64,000 nt of DNA from Undibacterium sp. CCC3.4 (GCF_034347425.1 NZ_CP133779.1:2790001-2854000); one strand, 5' to 3'; positions 29,928 through 41,965 are shown, counted from the first letter of the stretch. Translations and numbers: made by a program. The notes: generated by a model not told the origin, from the letters alone.

Positions 29928-30473
29928 ATGACATATATTGCTCCCCTCAATTTGACTGATGCCGATGCATCGACTGTTGCCACTTTACATGCAGTGAAAG
30001 CACAAATCGGCATGATTCCGAATTTGTTTGCCACACTGGCGAAAGCGCCATCGACTTTGAATAATTACTTGGCACAGACGGAGGCGATTGCCAAAGGCAA
30101 TTTGACCGCTGCGGAGCGCGAAATTGTTTCTTTGGCTACATCACAAGCCAATACTTGCCACTATTGCCTCAGCGCGCACACTTTACTGGGAAAAAATGCC
30201 GGTTTGAATGCGCAACAGATACACAGTGCGCGTGCCGGCAGCGGCAGCGATGCCCGCAGTGCTGCCATTGCAGCATTTTCGCAAGCCTTGGTGGCCCAGC
30301 GCGGTCACGTTGATGTCGCCAGCATGGACCAATTTAAGGCCGCCGGCTTGTCGGAAGCGGATTTGTTGGAAATCGTTGCCAACGTGACGGTAATGACTTT
30401 CAGTAATTACGCCAACAATGTTGCTCGTACGGTGATAGATTTCCCTATCGTTGACGTAAATTTGGCTGCATAA
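29928..30473 (+). CDS. AhpD-like carboxymuconolactone decarboxylase-family peroxidase
   Basis: The 181-aa protein has the AhpD redox motif in SQANTCHYCLSAHTLLG (C-x-x-C-x-x-x-H, with the preceding Glu in EREIVSLAT). AhpD-type enzymes reduce peroxides or regenerate partner peroxiredoxins through the CxxC pair. I use the ATG at 29928 because AGGA sits 7 nt upstream; the ATG at 29922 is too close to it. The divergent AraC regulator and the downstream YHS gene (38 bp) suggest a small stress-response unit. Confidence 0.9.
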   Translation: MTYIAPLNLTDADASTVATLHAVKAQIGMIPNLFATLAKAPSTLNNYLAQTEAIAKGNLTAAEREIVSLATSQANTCHYCLSAHTLLGKNAGLNAQQIHSARAGSGSDARSAAIAAFSQALVAQRGHVDVASMDQFKAAGLSEADLLEIVANVTVMTFSNYANNVARTVIDFPIVDVNLAA

Positions 30474-30511
30474 ATCCTTGCTTTGATCGTATAACTTTTT
30501 GGAGTCTCACC

Positions 30512-30973
30512 ATGAACATCATTAAAAAAGCTTTCTTTGCTGTCAGCGCCGTGCTTGCTTTTGCAACTGCTATCCCAAGTTTTGCCGATTCGGCCACCGA
30601 CAATATCATCGGTGCCGGTGGTTACGATTTGACGACTTACTTCAGCCAGGAAAAACCACAGCGCGGCAATGGCCATCATGTTGCTGAAGTGGATCGCGTG
30701 ACCTATGTGTTTGCAACAGATGAAAATAAAAAAGAATTTGTCGCCAACCCACAGAAATACTTGCCACAATTCGGCGGATATTGTGCCTACGGTGTATCGG
30801 TGAGTAAGAAATTCGTCGCCGACCCTGAACAGTTCGATATCGTTGACGGTAAGCTCTACCTGAATCTCGATGCAAAAATCCGTTCGATCTGGCTCAAAGA
30901 CACGGCTTCACGGATTACCGATGGCAATACCAATTGGAAAGTCATTGCCAATAAAAAGGCTGCTGAACTGTAA
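30512..30973 (+). CDS. Exported YHS-domain protein
   Basis: The 153-aa product has a signal peptide (residues 1-25, cleaved after SFA) and a YHS-type domain: GYDLTTYFSQEKPQRGNGHH, VTYVFATDENKKEFVANPQK and QFGGYCAYGVSVSKKF with one Cys. YHS proteins are small periplasmic proteins, some thought to bind metal; the precise role is unknown. The Shine-Dalgarno GGAG lies 8 nt before the ATG. It is probably co-transcribed with the AhpD-like gene. Confidence 0.9.
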   Translation: MNIIKKAFFAVSAVLAFATAIPSFADSATDNIIGAGGYDLTTYFSQEKPQRGNGHHVAEVDRVTYVFATDENKKEFVANPQKYLPQFGGYCAYGVSVSKKFVADPEQFDIVDGKLYLNLDAKIRSIWLKDTASRITDGNTNWKVIANKKAAEL

Positions 30974-31064
30974 TCATCTTTTTTCAGTTCTTGAAACGGG
31001 TTGACTTCGGGTCCTCCCGTTTCAGTTTGTGCAGGGGATACTATTTAAAACCAGGAGTGTAACG

Positions 31065-31682
31065 ATGTCCGATGCCACCACACCGAATCTGGCTGCTGAC
31101 TTGCTCCGGCAAGTACGTGCTTGCACCTTGTGCGCTGCGCACTTGCCACTGGGCGTGCGACCAGTCTTGCAAGTACATTCTGCGGCGAAAATTTTGGTGG
31201 TCGGCCAAGCTCCTGGCAGCAAGGTGCATCAAAGCGGTATTCCGTTTGACGATGCCAGTGGTGAGCGCTTACGTTTGTGGATGGGCATCGATAAAGACAC
31301 ATTTTATGATGCGCAGCGTATTGCGATCTTACCGATGGGGTTTTGCTTTCCGGGAACGGGGAAATCGGGTGATTTGGCACCACGCAAAGAATGCGCACCA
31401 GCCTGGCGACAGGCTTTGCTCGCGTTGTTGCCCGAGATAGAATTGACCTTGGTGATAGGCAGTTATGCGCAAGCCTGGCATATGCAGGATGCCCAAGCAG
31501 ACAATTTGACTGAAACGGTGCGGGCTTGGCAAACCGTCTGGCCGAGCTTGCTACCCTTGCCACACCCCAGCCCACGCAATAATATTTGGCTCAAGCAAAA
31601 CCCTTGGTTTGCCGAGCAAGTATTACCAGTATTGCAGCAAAGGGTGCAGCAGATATTACTCAGGTCACCGGTGCCGGGTTGA
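31065..31682 (+). CDS. Uracil-DNA glycosylase-family protein
   Basis: The ~205-aa protein is of the single-domain UDG-like superfamily: [33 protein letters not shown] (motif 1, GQAPG), and [13 protein letters not shown] (motif 2, HPSPRN). Members excise uracil or act on related lesions; this subgroup lacks the four-Cys iron-sulfur ligands, and its activity is untested. The ATG at 31065 follows AGGAG by 7 nt; the frame opens at 31029. Its 3' end overlaps galactarate dehydratase by 23 bp in a convergent arrangement. Confidence 0.88.
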   Translation: MSDATTPNLAADLLRQVRACTLCAAHLPLGVRPVLQVHSAAKILVVGQAPGSKVHQSGIPFDDASGERLRLWMGIDKDTFYDAQRIAILPMGFCFPGTGKSGDLAPRKECAPAWRQALLALLPEIELTLVIGSYAQAWHMQDAQADNLTETVRAWQTVWPSLLPLPHPSPRNNIWLKQNPWFAEQVLPVLQQRVQQILLRSPVPG

Positions 31683-33222
31683 ACAGCGTTAAGGCATTAT
31701 GCAGTTTCCAGTGTTCGGCCCAGGTTTTTTTACCGCTGGCAACGGCCAACATGAGTTCAAATAATTCCCAGCCGACTTGCTCTATGCTGGCAGCGCCGGT
31801 AGCGATGCGACCGGCATTGACATCCATTAAGTCGTGCCAGCGTTTGGCCAAATCATCGCGGGTCGCGACTTTGATGACGGGAACCGCTGCCAAGCCGTAA
31901 GGTGTGCCACGACCAGTGGTAAAAATATGCAGGTTCATGCCGGCGGCCAATTGCAGCGTACCGCAGATGAAATCGCTGGCCGGCGTGGCAGCATAGATCA
32001 AGCCTTTTTGCCGTACTTTTTGGCCTGGCGACAACACCCCGGAAATCGCGCTGCTGCCCGATTTGACGATGGAGCCCATGGCTTTTTCCACGATATTCGA
32101 GAGACCGCCTTTTTTATTGCCTGGGGTGGTGTTAGCGCTGCGATCGACGCCGCCTTGCTTGAGGTAATTATCATACCAAGCCATCTCAGCGATCATCGCT
32201 TGGGCGACTTCGGCATTGATGGCGCGGGAAGTCAGTTGATCGATGCCATCTCTGACTTCGGTGGTTTCGGAAAACATCACCGTGGCACCGGCACGTACCA
32301 ATAAATCGGTGGCATAGCCGACGGCCGGATTGGCGGTCACACCAGAAAACGCATCGCTGCCACCGCATTGCACGCCCACCACCAACTCGGCGGCGCTGCA
32401 AGTTTCGCGCGTGCGCAGGTTGAGTGCAGCCAAACGAACTGTGGCCATTTCCATGATGGAAGTGATCATCGATTCGAAGCCGACATGTTTATCATCTTGC
32501 AGGGTGACGATGTAAGGGCCGTTTTGAATCGGGATCGCGCCTTCCGGCAGCAGTCGCGCCGGTTGCAGTTTCTCGCAACCGAGGCTGACGACCATGGCTT
32601 GACCGCCGAAGTTAGGATTGAGGCTGATGTTGCGTAAAGTGCGGATAGGAATATCGGCATTCGGCGCATCGATCGCCACGCCGCAGCCGTAAGTGTGTTC
32701 GAGGCCGATGACATCATCGACATTCGGGTACTGCGGCAAGAGTTCGGCTTTGATGCGTTTGACCGCATGCTCGACTACGCCGGCCACGCACTGTACCGTG
32801 GTGGTGATGGCTAAAATATTACGCGTGGCGACGCTGCCATCGGCATTGCGATAGCCTTCAAAGGTATAGCCTTCGAGTGCAGGCATGACGGGTGCCGGGC
32901 GGTTGGCAATCGGCAAGCCATCGAGTTCGCGCGCCGGTGGCATGCGTATTGCCGATTCTTCCACCCAACTGCCTTGTTCCAGCGTGTGCATGGCATGGCC
33001 GATGACGACATCGTAGCGAATGATGGGCGCGCCTTCGGCAATCTGACGCAGGGCAATTTTATGCCCTTGCGGAATGCGTGTGGTGAGTACGAATTCACCG
33101 GGAAATTCGGTGCCGGCAGGAAGCCCGCCATCATTGACGACGATGGCGACATTGTCATTGGCATGCATGCGGATATACAAGGGCCGAGAGGGCGTGGAAA
33201 CCGAGAGTGGGTGGCTGGGCAT
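31660..33222 (-). CDS. garD: Galactarate dehydratase GarD
   Basis: GarD dehydrates meso-galactarate to 5-dehydro-4-deoxyglucarate. From the ATG at 33222 (AAGGAGC 7 nt upstream) the protein is 520 aa, the length of E. coli GarD, and follows it closely: an N-terminal SAF domain ([18 protein letters not shown]), [65 protein letters not shown] and [18 protein letters not shown], ending FNPAPVT. It is the committed step of the galactarate branch. It is divergent from the FadR-type regulator, and a 13-bp operator candidate lies at its start site (33332-33344). Confidence 0.97.
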   Translation of the reverse strand: MPSHPLSVSTPSRPLYIRMHANDNVAIVVNDGGLPAGTEFPGEFVLTTRIPQGHKIALRQIAEGAPIIRYDVVIGHAMHTLEQGSWVEESAIRMPPARELDGLPIANRPAPVMPALEGYTFEGYRNADGSVATRNILAITTTVQCVAGVVEHAVKRIKAELLPQYPNVDDVIGLEHTYGCGVAIDAPNADIPIRTLRNISLNPNFGGQAMVVSLGCEKLQPARLLPEGAIPIQNGPYIVTLQDDKHVGFESMITSIMEMATVRLAALNLRTRETCSAAELVVGVQCGGSDAFSGVTANPAVGYATDLLVRAGATVMFSETTEVRDGIDQLTSRAINAEVAQAMIAEMAWYDNYLKQGGVDRSANTTPGNKKGGLSNIVEKAMGSIVKSGSSAISGVLSPGQKVRQKGLIYAATPASDFICGTLQLAAGMNLHIFTTGRGTPYGLAAVPVIKVATRDDLAKRWHDLMDVNAGRIATGAASIEQVGWELFELMLAVASGKKTWAEHWKLHNALTLFNPAPVT

Positions 33223-33331
33223 GATGCTCCTTGCGCTGTAATGGGTGAGGGGAGTGCGGACGGCAGCAAATTGCTGCTCACTGGTAGGATGACTGTGGCG
33301 AAAAGCGCGACAATCGCCCCATAATTCATCA

Positions 33332-33382
33332 GTCATCAGACAACATTCGTCGTAGTATAATAAGAGTGTAAAAAAATTGCAA
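33332..33382 (-). promoter_or_regulatory. garD promoter with GTTGT-type operator at the start site
   Basis: On the minus strand TTGCAA (33382-33377) and TATACT (33359-33354) are 17 bp apart. The 13-mer GTTGTCTGATGAC (33344-33332) begins about 3 bp after the expected transcription start. The same motif occurs at the kdgD, udh and porin promoters. Confidence 0.65.
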
Positions 33383-33413
33383 CCGCTGTTCAAGCGAAAA
33401 GTTAACTAAGATC

Positions 33414-34172
33414 ATGTTCCTTACTCCTCCCCCGCTGCCTCCCACTGCAGCACCGAAAAAACACCGCAACCTGGCGCAAAGCGTGGTGGCGGCCATGACA
33501 GCTGCGATGCAAGATGGCAGCATTGCACCCGGCGATAAATTACCCACCGAATCGGAAATCATGCGCTTGCAAGGCGTCAGCCGCACCGTTGTGCGCGAGG
33601 CGATTTCGCATATGCAGGCGGCCGGCTTGGTGGAGACGCGCCATGGTATCGGCACCTTTGCCCTGGCACCGCAAGCGAGCCAGCATCTCGGGCTCGACCC
33701 GAGCACCGTGGTAACCATGCGCGATGTGCTGGCAATTCTGGAATTGCGCATCAGCTTGGAAACCGAGGCAGCCGGCTTGGCAGCGGGCCGTCGTAGTGAG
33801 CCGCAACTGCGGCAATTGCGTACCGCGCTAGACGCGTTTCAGGCTTGCGCGGCAGCGGGTGGCGATACGGTTGCTGCTGATGTGCAATTTCACCTCGAGA
33901 TCGCGCAAGCTTCGGGAAACCGCTACTTCTACGATATTCTGCATCACCTCGGTACCAACATTATTCCGCGTGCTCGGGTGAATTCAGCCAAGTTGGCGCA
34001 GGATGAACCGAATATTTACATGGAGCGCGTCAACCGTGAGCATGAAGATATTCTCAATGCCATCACCCGTCAAGATGCCGAATCGGCACGCGCGGCCATG
34101 CGCACCCATCTTAGTAACAGTCGCGAGCGTTTACGTCGCGCCCAAGAGTTGAGTGGGCCGACGGCGCGTTAA
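33414..34172 (+). CDS. FadR-type GntR regulator of hexuronate catabolism
   Basis: The 252-aa protein has a GntR winged helix at residues 20-85 (IAPGDKLPTESEIMRLQGVS, RTVVREAISHMQAAGLVETR, HGIGTFAL) and an all-helical FCD ligand-binding domain (LELRISLETEAAGLAAGRRS, DVQFHLEIAQASGNRYF, HEDILNAITRQDAESARAAM), with the His/Asp residues that hold a metal in many FCD proteins. It is divergent from garD and precedes kdgD. The repeated 13-bp motif next to garD, kdgD, udh and the porin is its probable operator, with a sugar acid as likely inducer. Confidence 0.93.
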   Translation: MFLTPPPLPPTAAPKKHRNLAQSVVAAMTAAMQDGSIAPGDKLPTESEIMRLQGVSRTVVREAISHMQAAGLVETRHGIGTFALAPQASQHLGLDPSTVVTMRDVLAILELRISLETEAAGLAAGRRSEPQLRQLRTALDAFQACAAAGGDTVAADVQFHLEIAQASGNRYFYDILHHLGTNIIPRARVNSAKLAQDEPNIYMERVNREHEDILNAITRQDAESARAAMRTHLSNSRERLRRAQELSGPTAR

Positions 34173-34235
34173 GGTGTAGTCCAAGCACCGGCCGTCCGGC
34201 GTCCGGTGCTTGCGTGGGGTAAAGCACGCAAATAC

Positions 34236-34267
34236 TTGCACCTTTTCATTTGATGTTGTACGATGAC
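34236..34267 (+). promoter_or_regulatory. kdgD promoter overlapped by a GTTGT-type operator
   Basis: TTGCAC (34236-34241) and TACGAT (34259-34264) are 17 bp apart. The 13-mer GTTGTACGATGAC (34255-34267) covers the -10 hexamer, consistent with repression. Confidence 0.6.
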
Positions 34268-34334
34268 CGATAACAGGCAATGCGAAGGGCCATGCCTTCG
34301 TCTTTTTTAACATCTTTTCTCGGCTGACTACACT

Positions 34335-35249
34335 ATGATGAATCCACAAGACCTCAAGCAAATCCTTTCTTCCGGCTTACTATCTTTCCCGATTACCGAT
34401 TTCGATGCGCAAGGCGACTTCCGTGCCGATACCTACGCCAGTCGCCTCGAGTGGTTGGCACCGTATGGCGCGACGGCCTTGTTTGTGGCTGGTGGTACTG
34501 GTGAATTTTTCTCTTTGACACCGGCCGACTATAGCCAAGTGGTGAAAGTAGCGGTAGAAACATGCCGTGGCAAAGTACCGATCTTGGCTGGTGCCGGTGG
34601 CCCAACGCGTACCGCGATTGCCTATGCTCAAGAAGCGGAACGCTTGGGCGCGCATGGTATTTTGCTCATGCCACATTATTTGACGGAAGCTTGCCAAGAA
34701 GGTTTGGTTGCGCATGTCGAAGCGGTATGCAAATCCGTCAAATTCGGTGTGGTTGTTTACAACCGCAATGTTTGCCGCCTCAATGCGCAATCTTTGCTGC
34801 AGTTGGCTGATCGTTGCCCGAATCTGATCGGTTTCAAAGATGGTATCGGCGACATCGAATCGATGGTAACCATACGTCGCAAGCTAGGTGATCGTTTCAG
34901 CTACCTTGGTGGCTTGCCGACGGCGGAAGTGTTTGCCTCGGCGTATAAAGCGATTGGTGTGCCGGTGTATTCGTCGGCGGTCTTTAACTTCATTCCAAAA
35001 ACAGCGATCGATTTTTATGAAGCGGTGAAGAATGATGATTTCGCCACGACCGAACGCATCATCGACAGCTTCTTCTTGCCTTACCTTGAAATCCGTAACA
35101 AAAAAGCCGGTTATGCCGTCAGTATCGTCAAGGCCGGTGCCACTTTGGTCGGTCATGATGCTGGCCCGGTGCGCAGTCCTTTGACCGACTTGAATGCCGC
35201 CGAGTGCGAAGAACTCAAGGCATTGATTTTGGCGCAAGGCCCACAGTAA
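34335..35249 (+). CDS. kdgD: 5-dehydro-4-deoxyglucarate dehydratase KdgD
   Basis: KdgD, a DHDPS/NAL-family aldolase-fold enzyme, dehydrates and decarboxylates 5-dehydro-4-deoxyglucarate to 2,5-dioxopentanoate (alpha-ketoglutarate semialdehyde). The 304-aa protein has [17 protein letters not shown], the GGTGEFFSL substrate loop, YNRN with the active-site Tyr, and the Schiff-base lysine in [12 protein letters not shown] (about residue 167). ATGs at 34335 and 34338 are both possible. It takes the GarD product and feeds the dehydrogenase downstream. Confidence 0.96.
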   Translation: MMNPQDLKQILSSGLLSFPITDFDAQGDFRADTYASRLEWLAPYGATALFVAGGTGEFFSLTPADYSQVVKVAVETCRGKVPILAGAGGPTRTAIAYAQEAERLGAHGILLMPHYLTEACQEGLVAHVEAVCKSVKFGVVVYNRNVCRLNAQSLLQLADRCPNLIGFKDGIGDIESMVTIRRKLGDRFSYLGGLPTAEVFASAYKAIGVPVYSSAVFNFIPKTAIDFYEAVKNDDFATTERIIDSFFLPYLEIRNKKAGYAVSIVKAGATLVGHDAGPVRSPLTDLNAAECEELKALILAQGPQ

Positions 35250-35301
35250 CGCGATAACAACCACGACCGGCGCATAGTCCTTACTGCGCACGGTCAATAA
35301 T

Positions 35302-35339
35302 AACGGCGCACCCTGGCAAAAATGTTCGGGTGCGCCGTT
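35302..35339 (+). terminator. 12-bp intercistronic hairpin between kdgD and the dehydrogenase gene
   Basis: AACGGCGCACCC (35302-35313) and GGGTGCGCCGTT (35328-35339) are perfect inverted copies with a 14-nt loop. No T tract follows, so it is more likely an RNA-stability or attenuation element than a full terminator. It ends 16 bp before the Shine-Dalgarno of the next gene. Confidence 0.5.
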
Positions 35340-35365
35340 CCGCTGAATATTGATAGGAGTATATT

Positions 35366-36952
35366 TTGACGACGACAATGATTACTGGTGAGATGTTGAT
35401 TGGCCATTTGGATGTGCGCGGCAGTGCCAGCGCTTTTCGCGCAACGAATCCAGCTACCGGCTTGGCATTCGGCCCGGAATTCGGTTCAGGTACGATCGCT
35501 GATGCCGAGCTGGCCTGTGAGTTGGCGGCCAGCGCGTTTGACCTCTATCGCGCTACCAGCTTGGCTGAACGGGCGACGTTTTTGGAAACAATCGCACAAA
35601 ATATTCTCGATCTCGGGCCGAGCTTGATCGAGTGCGCGATGCAGGAATCAGGTTTGCCGCAGGCGCGTCTGGAAGGCGAGCGCATGCGTACCGTCAATCA
35701 ACTGCGTTTATTCGCCAAGCTGGTACGCGATGGCCGTTGGTTGTCGGCCACGCTCGATTCGGCCTTGCCGGAACGCGTACCGGCGCGGCCGGATTTGCGG
35801 ATGCGTAAGATTGCTTTGGGCCCGGTTGCGGTATTCGGTGCCAGTAACTTCCCGCTGGCGTTTTCGGTGGCCGGTGGCGATACCGCATCGGCATTGGCTG
35901 CCGGTTGCCCGGTAGTGGTGAAGGCGCATGGTGCCCATCCTGGTACTTCGGAATTGGTGGGACGGGCGGTTCGCGCGGCGCTGCAAACTTGTCAGTTGCC
36001 GGAAGGAGTGTTTTCCTTGTTGCAAGGTGATGGACGTACCGTTGGTCGTGCCGTGGTTACGCATCCAGCTATCAAGGCTGTGGGCTTCACCGGTTCACGC
36101 CAAGGTGGCCTGGCATTAGTGCAAATGGCGGCGCAACGGCCGGAACCGATACCGGTGTATGCGGAAATGAGCAGTATCAACCCTATGTTTTTGTTGCCTG
36201 CAGCTTTGGCCCAAGCTGCAGCGGCCATCGCTACTGGCTTCGTCGATTCCTTGATGATGGGTGCCGGTCAATTTTGCACCAACCCTGGTTTGGTACTGGC
36301 CTTGGATGGAGCGGATTTGGATTTGTTCTGCAGCACCGCAGCAACCGCGCTGCAAGGCAAGGCCGCGGCAACCATGCTCACGCCCGGTATTCATGCCGCC
36401 TTTGGTCATGGGGTGGAGAAATTATCGAAAGCCGCTGGCGTCAGTTTGCTCGCGCGCGGTCAAGCGGGCGACGCCGCTTGTGCCGGTCAGGCGGCATTGT
36501 TTGTCACCGATGCAGCGACTTTCTTGGCGCATCCGCAGCTCGAAGAAGAAGTGTTCGGTGCCAGTTCGCTGATCATTCGCTGCCAAACTCTGCAACAATT
36601 TAATGAGATCGCCGAATACATCGATGGCCAACTGACTGCCACGCTGTTTTTGCGTGAAGAGGATAGAGACGCGGCCTTGGCCTTGTTGCCTGTTCTTGAA
36701 CGCAAGGTTGGCCGGATATTGATCAATGCTTACCCGACCGGTGTGGAAGTGTCGTATGCGATGGTGCATGGCGGTCCATTCCCGGCTACCTCAGACAGCC
36801 GCAGCACCTCGGTGGGTGCCGAAGCGATTGAACGCTTTTTGCGTCCGGTTTGCTACCAGGATTTCCCAGCCTTTTTGTTGCCGGCGGCTTTGGATGACGA
36901 CAACTCCCTCGGTCTGTGGCGTCTGCGTGATGGTGAGCTGACGCAAGCTTAA
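35366..36952 (+). CDS. 2,5-dioxovalerate (alpha-ketoglutarate semialdehyde) dehydrogenase
   Basis: This 528-aa aldehyde dehydrogenase oxidises 2,5-dioxopentanoate to 2-oxoglutarate, the last step into the TCA cycle. Visible features are GPVAVFGASNFPLAFSVAGG (NAD(P)-binding), KAHGAHPGTSELVG, GFTGSRQGG, AEMSSINPMFLLP with the general-base Glu, and the catalytic Cys near residue 304 in GAGQFCTNPGLV. The length and the AEMSS motif match the KGSADH type rather than ordinary ALDHs. The TTG at 35366 is preferred because AGGAGT lies 6 nt upstream; an ATG at 35378 is the alternative. Confidence 0.95.
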   Translation: MTTTMITGEMLIGHLDVRGSASAFRATNPATGLAFGPEFGSGTIADAELACELAASAFDLYRATSLAERATFLETIAQNILDLGPSLIECAMQESGLPQARLEGERMRTVNQLRLFAKLVRDGRWLSATLDSALPERVPARPDLRMRKIALGPVAVFGASNFPLAFSVAGGDTASALAAGCPVVVKAHGAHPGTSELVGRAVRAALQTCQLPEGVFSLLQGDGRTVGRAVVTHPAIKAVGFTGSRQGGLALVQMAAQRPEPIPVYAEMSSINPMFLLPAALAQAAAAIATGFVDSLMMGAGQFCTNPGLVLALDGADLDLFCSTAATALQGKAAATMLTPGIHAAFGHGVEKLSKAAGVSLLARGQAGDAACAGQAALFVTDAATFLAHPQLEEEVFGASSLIIRCQTLQQFNEIAEYIDGQLTATLFLREEDRDAALALLPVLERKVGRILINAYPTGVEVSYAMVHGGPFPATSDSRSTSVGAEAIERFLRPVCYQDFPAFLLPAALDDDNSLGLWRLRDGELTQA

Positions 36953-36982
36953 GTACTGAGTTCAGTTCAGTAACGACCGGGT

Positions 36983-38119
36983 TCAGTCACCACGCTCGGC
37001 ACTGAACTGAAAGCGCATCTGACCATGACAGCTTTGCCCCGGCAATAGCACCGTGCAGGGGAAGGCCGGGTGGTTGAGCGCATCGGGGTAGTGCGAGGGT
37101 TCCAGGGCGAAAGCACTGCGTTTGCCGTAGCTCGCCCCGTTTTTTCCTATATCGCGCGGGATCGCGCCTGCCAAAAAATTACCAGAGTAAAATTGCAGGC
37201 CCGGTTGATCGGACCAGAGCGTCATGCCGCGGCCTGATTGCGGCTCACGCAGCTGGGCGTGGAGGCGCATTTGTTTTCTCTGCGTTGGCGTCTCAACTGG
37301 CGGCAAAATATAATAGGCATCATAGCCGCCGGCGGCCAGCAGCGCCGGATGCGCGGCGGCGATGTCGCGTCCTATCGCTTTTTTCAGCGTGAAATCCATG
37401 GCAGTGCCTGCGACGTCGAGCAAGCGTCCGCTCGGTACCAACTGCGGCGTCAATTCCAGTATCTGTGGTGCTGGCAGTAACAGTTGATGATTGTCGATGG
37501 AGGCGCTCAGGTCTCCTGATAAATTCCAAAAAATGTGGCTGGTAAAGTTGGCGGCCGTTACCTGCGCACCGGCCTGGGCGAAGAAGCTGATGGACAGACT
37601 GTCCTCGTCGATTGCATAGCGCACCGTCAGTTGCACGTCGCCGGGAAAGCCATCATCGGCTTGGCGGAACAGCAGGCGCATGTCGAGTAATTGTTCCGAG
37701 TGTTGTGTGGCTTCGAACACGCGCCCGCGCGAACCATTGGGGCCGCCGTGGATGGTGTGGCGGCGTGCTGGCGTTTCTGCGACATCGTTGATCGCTAAGG
37801 AGTAATGCTGACCATCGAGATCGAATTGGCCTTTGTTGATGCGATTGGCATAGCGGCCGATAAATGCGCCCATCGAGGCTTGCCCTTGCATGGTTTGTTC
37901 TATGTTTGGATAGCCTTGCACGACATCGGCAAGCTGGCCGTCGCGATCCGGCACCAGCAGTTGCACCACGCGTGCGCCATAGTTGGTGATGCTGACTTGC
38001 ATGCCATGCTGATTGCGCAGGGTATAGAGCGCGCTGCGACGACCGTCGATCAGGGTAGCGAAATCGCCAGGCTGTAAGGTGGCATAGGCAGGGGTTGGGA
38101 GGCTGGTGTGGGCAGGCAT
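36983..38119 (-). CDS. Aldose 1-epimerase (GalM-like)
   Basis: The 378-aa protein is a galactose-mutarotase-fold epimerase. Key residues are visible in RYANRINKGQF, the catalytic His of RRHTIHGGPNGSRGRVF, HIFWNLSGD, YDAYYILP, and the general-base Glu in FALEPSHYPDALNHP. Here it probably interconverts the alpha and beta anomers of galacturonate or glucuronate so that uronate dehydrogenase receives its preferred form. It is the last gene of the minus-strand udh operon, 57 bp past dctM. Confidence 0.92.
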   Translation of the reverse strand: MPAHTSLPTPAYATLQPGDFATLIDGRRSALYTLRNQHGMQVSITNYGARVVQLLVPDRDGQLADVVQGYPNIEQTMQGQASMGAFIGRYANRINKGQFDLDGQHYSLAINDVAETPARRHTIHGGPNGSRGRVFEATQHSEQLLDMRLLFRQADDGFPGDVQLTVRYAIDEDSLSISFFAQAGAQVTAANFTSHIFWNLSGDLSASIDNHQLLLPAPQILELTPQLVPSGRLLDVAGTAMDFTLKKAIGRDIAAAHPALLAAGGYDAYYILPPVETPTQRKQMRLHAQLREPQSGRGMTLWSDQPGLQFYSGNFLAGAIPRDIGKNGASYGKRSAFALEPSHYPDALNHPAFPCTVLLPGQSCHGQMRFQFSAERGD

Positions 38120-38176
38120 TGCGGGCGGTCTTTGTGTTCAAATTGGTGGCTGGATTGCCCAGCCACCAAGCGGGAC

Positions 38177-39529
38177 TTATAACACCGGATGGCCGGTGAT
38201 GAGGGTCGGTAACCAGGTCGAGAAAGCCGGCACGTAAGTGACCAGATTGATGGCGATAAAAATCGCTAAATAATATGGCCAGGCGGTTTTGGTGGCTTCA
38301 CCGATAGAGATATTACCGATGGCACAACCGACAAATTGTACTGTGCCAACTGGCGGATGGACCAAGCCTAGGGCGCAATTCAACAGCAGCATCATGCCGA
38401 ACTGTACCGGGCCCACGCCCATGGCAATCGCCAAAGGTAAAAACAGTGGCGTCGTGATGAGGATATGCGCGGCCATGTCTAGGAAGATGCCGAGAAAAAT
38501 CTGGATCATGTTGATGTAGAGCAGCATCAGCCAAGGCGTCGAGGTAGCATGCAATAAGGCGGCTTCGATGGCATCGGGAATTTCCAGATACGCCATTTGC
38601 CAGCGCAACATGTTGGATACGCCGATGAGCAACAGAATCACGCCGGTGGTTTTCGATGCTTTCCGCAAGGCCAGCATGACTTTGGCTTTGCTCATGGTAC
38701 GGTAAATCACACCGGTCAAGAACAAGGAGTAGGCCACGGCAATCGCCGCCGCTTCGGTGGCTGTCGCTACGCCCCCCATGACACAGCCGAGAATGACGAC
38801 GATCACCATCAAGCCGGGAATAGCGGCAATGAAGGTACGCAGTACCGTGGTCCAACCGGGAAACTTGGAAATCATCGAGCTGCCATCGGCCCGTTTCGGG
38901 AAGCCGTTTTTCGATGCTTGCCAGTAAGCAGCAACGAGCATGCACACCATGATCCAGAATACCGGTACCAGACCGGCAAACATCAAGTCGCCGATCGAGA
39001 CGCCATGAATGCTTTGGCCACCTATCATGCCGCTGGCTGCTTGGGCTGCAAACGCGTAGATGATCATATTGTGCGAGGTTGGCATCAGTGCGCCGGTCAA
39101 CGAAGCATGCGTGGTGACATTGACGGCATAATCAGCGCTGTAACCTTCGCGTTTCATGACTGGGATCAAGACCCCACCCATGGCTGAAGTATCAGCAATC
39201 GGCGAGCCGGAAACACCACCGAAGAGCGTGCAGGCCATGACATTGGCTAAGCCCAGTCCACCTTTCATGTGGCCGACCAAGCTGCGGGCAAAATTGAGAA
39301 TCTTGTCGGCGATACCGCCATGCAGCATCAATTCACCGGAAAAAATAAAGAAAGGAATCGCCAGGAAAGAAAATACATTCATTCCTGAAATCATCATTTG
39401 CAAGGCGGTTGCCAGCGGCAAACCTTCTACTGCAAAGGTGGCCAGACAGCTTAAGCCGATGGCGAAGGCGACCGGGACGCCGAGTACGAGAAAGAGCAAA
39501 AAGCTCAGGGAGAGGACAATCAGTTCCAT
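38177..39529 (-). CDS. TRAP transporter large permease (DctM family)
   Basis: This 450-aa inner-membrane protein has about twelve membrane segments and the DctM signatures GGVSGSPIADTSAMGGVLIPVM, HNMIIYA, ATEAAAIAVAYSLFLTGVIYR and NCALGLVHPPVGTVQFVGCAI. It forms the sodium-coupled channel unit with DctQ and takes substrate from DctP; the context points to hexuronates. Its ATG overlaps the DctQ stop codon (TAATG). Confidence 0.95.
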   Translation of the reverse strand: MELIVLSLSFLLFLVLGVPVAFAIGLSCLATFAVEGLPLATALQMMISGMNVFSFLAIPFFIFSGELMLHGGIADKILNFARSLVGHMKGGLGLANVMACTLFGGVSGSPIADTSAMGGVLIPVMKREGYSADYAVNVTTHASLTGALMPTSHNMIIYAFAAQAASGMIGGQSIHGVSIGDLMFAGLVPVFWIMVCMLVAAYWQASKNGFPKRADGSSMISKFPGWTTVLRTFIAAIPGLMVIVVILGCVMGGVATATEAAAIAVAYSLFLTGVIYRTMSKAKVMLALRKASKTTGVILLLIGVSNMLRWQMAYLEIPDAIEAALLHATSTPWLMLLYINMIQIFLGIFLDMAAHILITTPLFLPLAIAMGVGPVQFGMMLLLNCALGLVHPPVGTVQFVGCAIGNISIGEATKTAWPYYLAIFIAINLVTYVPAFSTWLPTLITGHPVL

Positions 39530-40014
39530 TATTCCGCCGATGGTGTGGATATGAAGAGCGCAATCAAGTGCTCAAAGGAAAAGGCAATGATCAGGCTGCC
39601 GGAGATGATGGCTGGCAGGTAGCGATAAGCTTCAGAAATACCGAGCGTGGGGATTTGATCGAGATGGGTCGACAGGCCCATCTGGATACTGCCCCAGACC
39701 AAAATCGTGGCAAAGCCCAAGGTCAGTAATTGCACTACCACGTGGCAGAGAAATTGTGCCTTGAGTGGAAGCATTTTGACCACCGAGTCGAGGCCGATAT
39801 GGCCGGCATCATGGACGCCGGCAGCGGCACCGAACATCGCCACTGAAATGACGAGTAATAAGGCGACCTGTTCCACATAGGCCGGTGCCGAGTTAAAACC
39901 ATAACGCATGATGACGCCATAAATGACGACCAAGCCCAACAAGGCCAGACAAGCACTGGCCACACTCAAGACCGCACCGGCTAAGCGGGCGTTGAGGGAC
40001 ATGAAGTAATTCAT
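39529..40014 (-). CDS. TRAP transporter small permease (DctQ family)
   Basis: The ~161-aa protein has four membrane segments with the DctQ pattern RYGFNSAPAYVEQVALLLVI and DAGHIGLDSVVKMLP. I use the ATG at 40014 (GGAAAG 9 nt upstream); the frame opens at 40071 but the extra residues are not family-like. It pairs with the large permease downstream. Confidence 0.93.
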   Translation of the reverse strand: MNYFMSLNARLAGAVLSVASACLALLGLVVIYGVIMRYGFNSAPAYVEQVALLLVISVAMFGAAAGVHDAGHIGLDSVVKMLPLKAQFLCHVVVQLLTLGFATILVWGSIQMGLSTHLDQIPTLGISEAYRYLPAIISGSLIIAFSFEHLIALFISTPSAE

Positions 40015-40075
40015 ACAATTCTTTCCAGTCGTACTAATGCCGTCGCGCGCGCATAGCGGCGACGGCAGCATAGAC

Positions 40076-41958
<1,883 letters not shown>

Positions 41959-41965
41959 GCTCAGC

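Noticed and set aside
33223..33393. Longer GarD start at 33393
   Set aside because: The extra 57 codons would run through the promoter and operator region and are not family-like; the ATG at 33222 has a strong Shine-Dalgarno.
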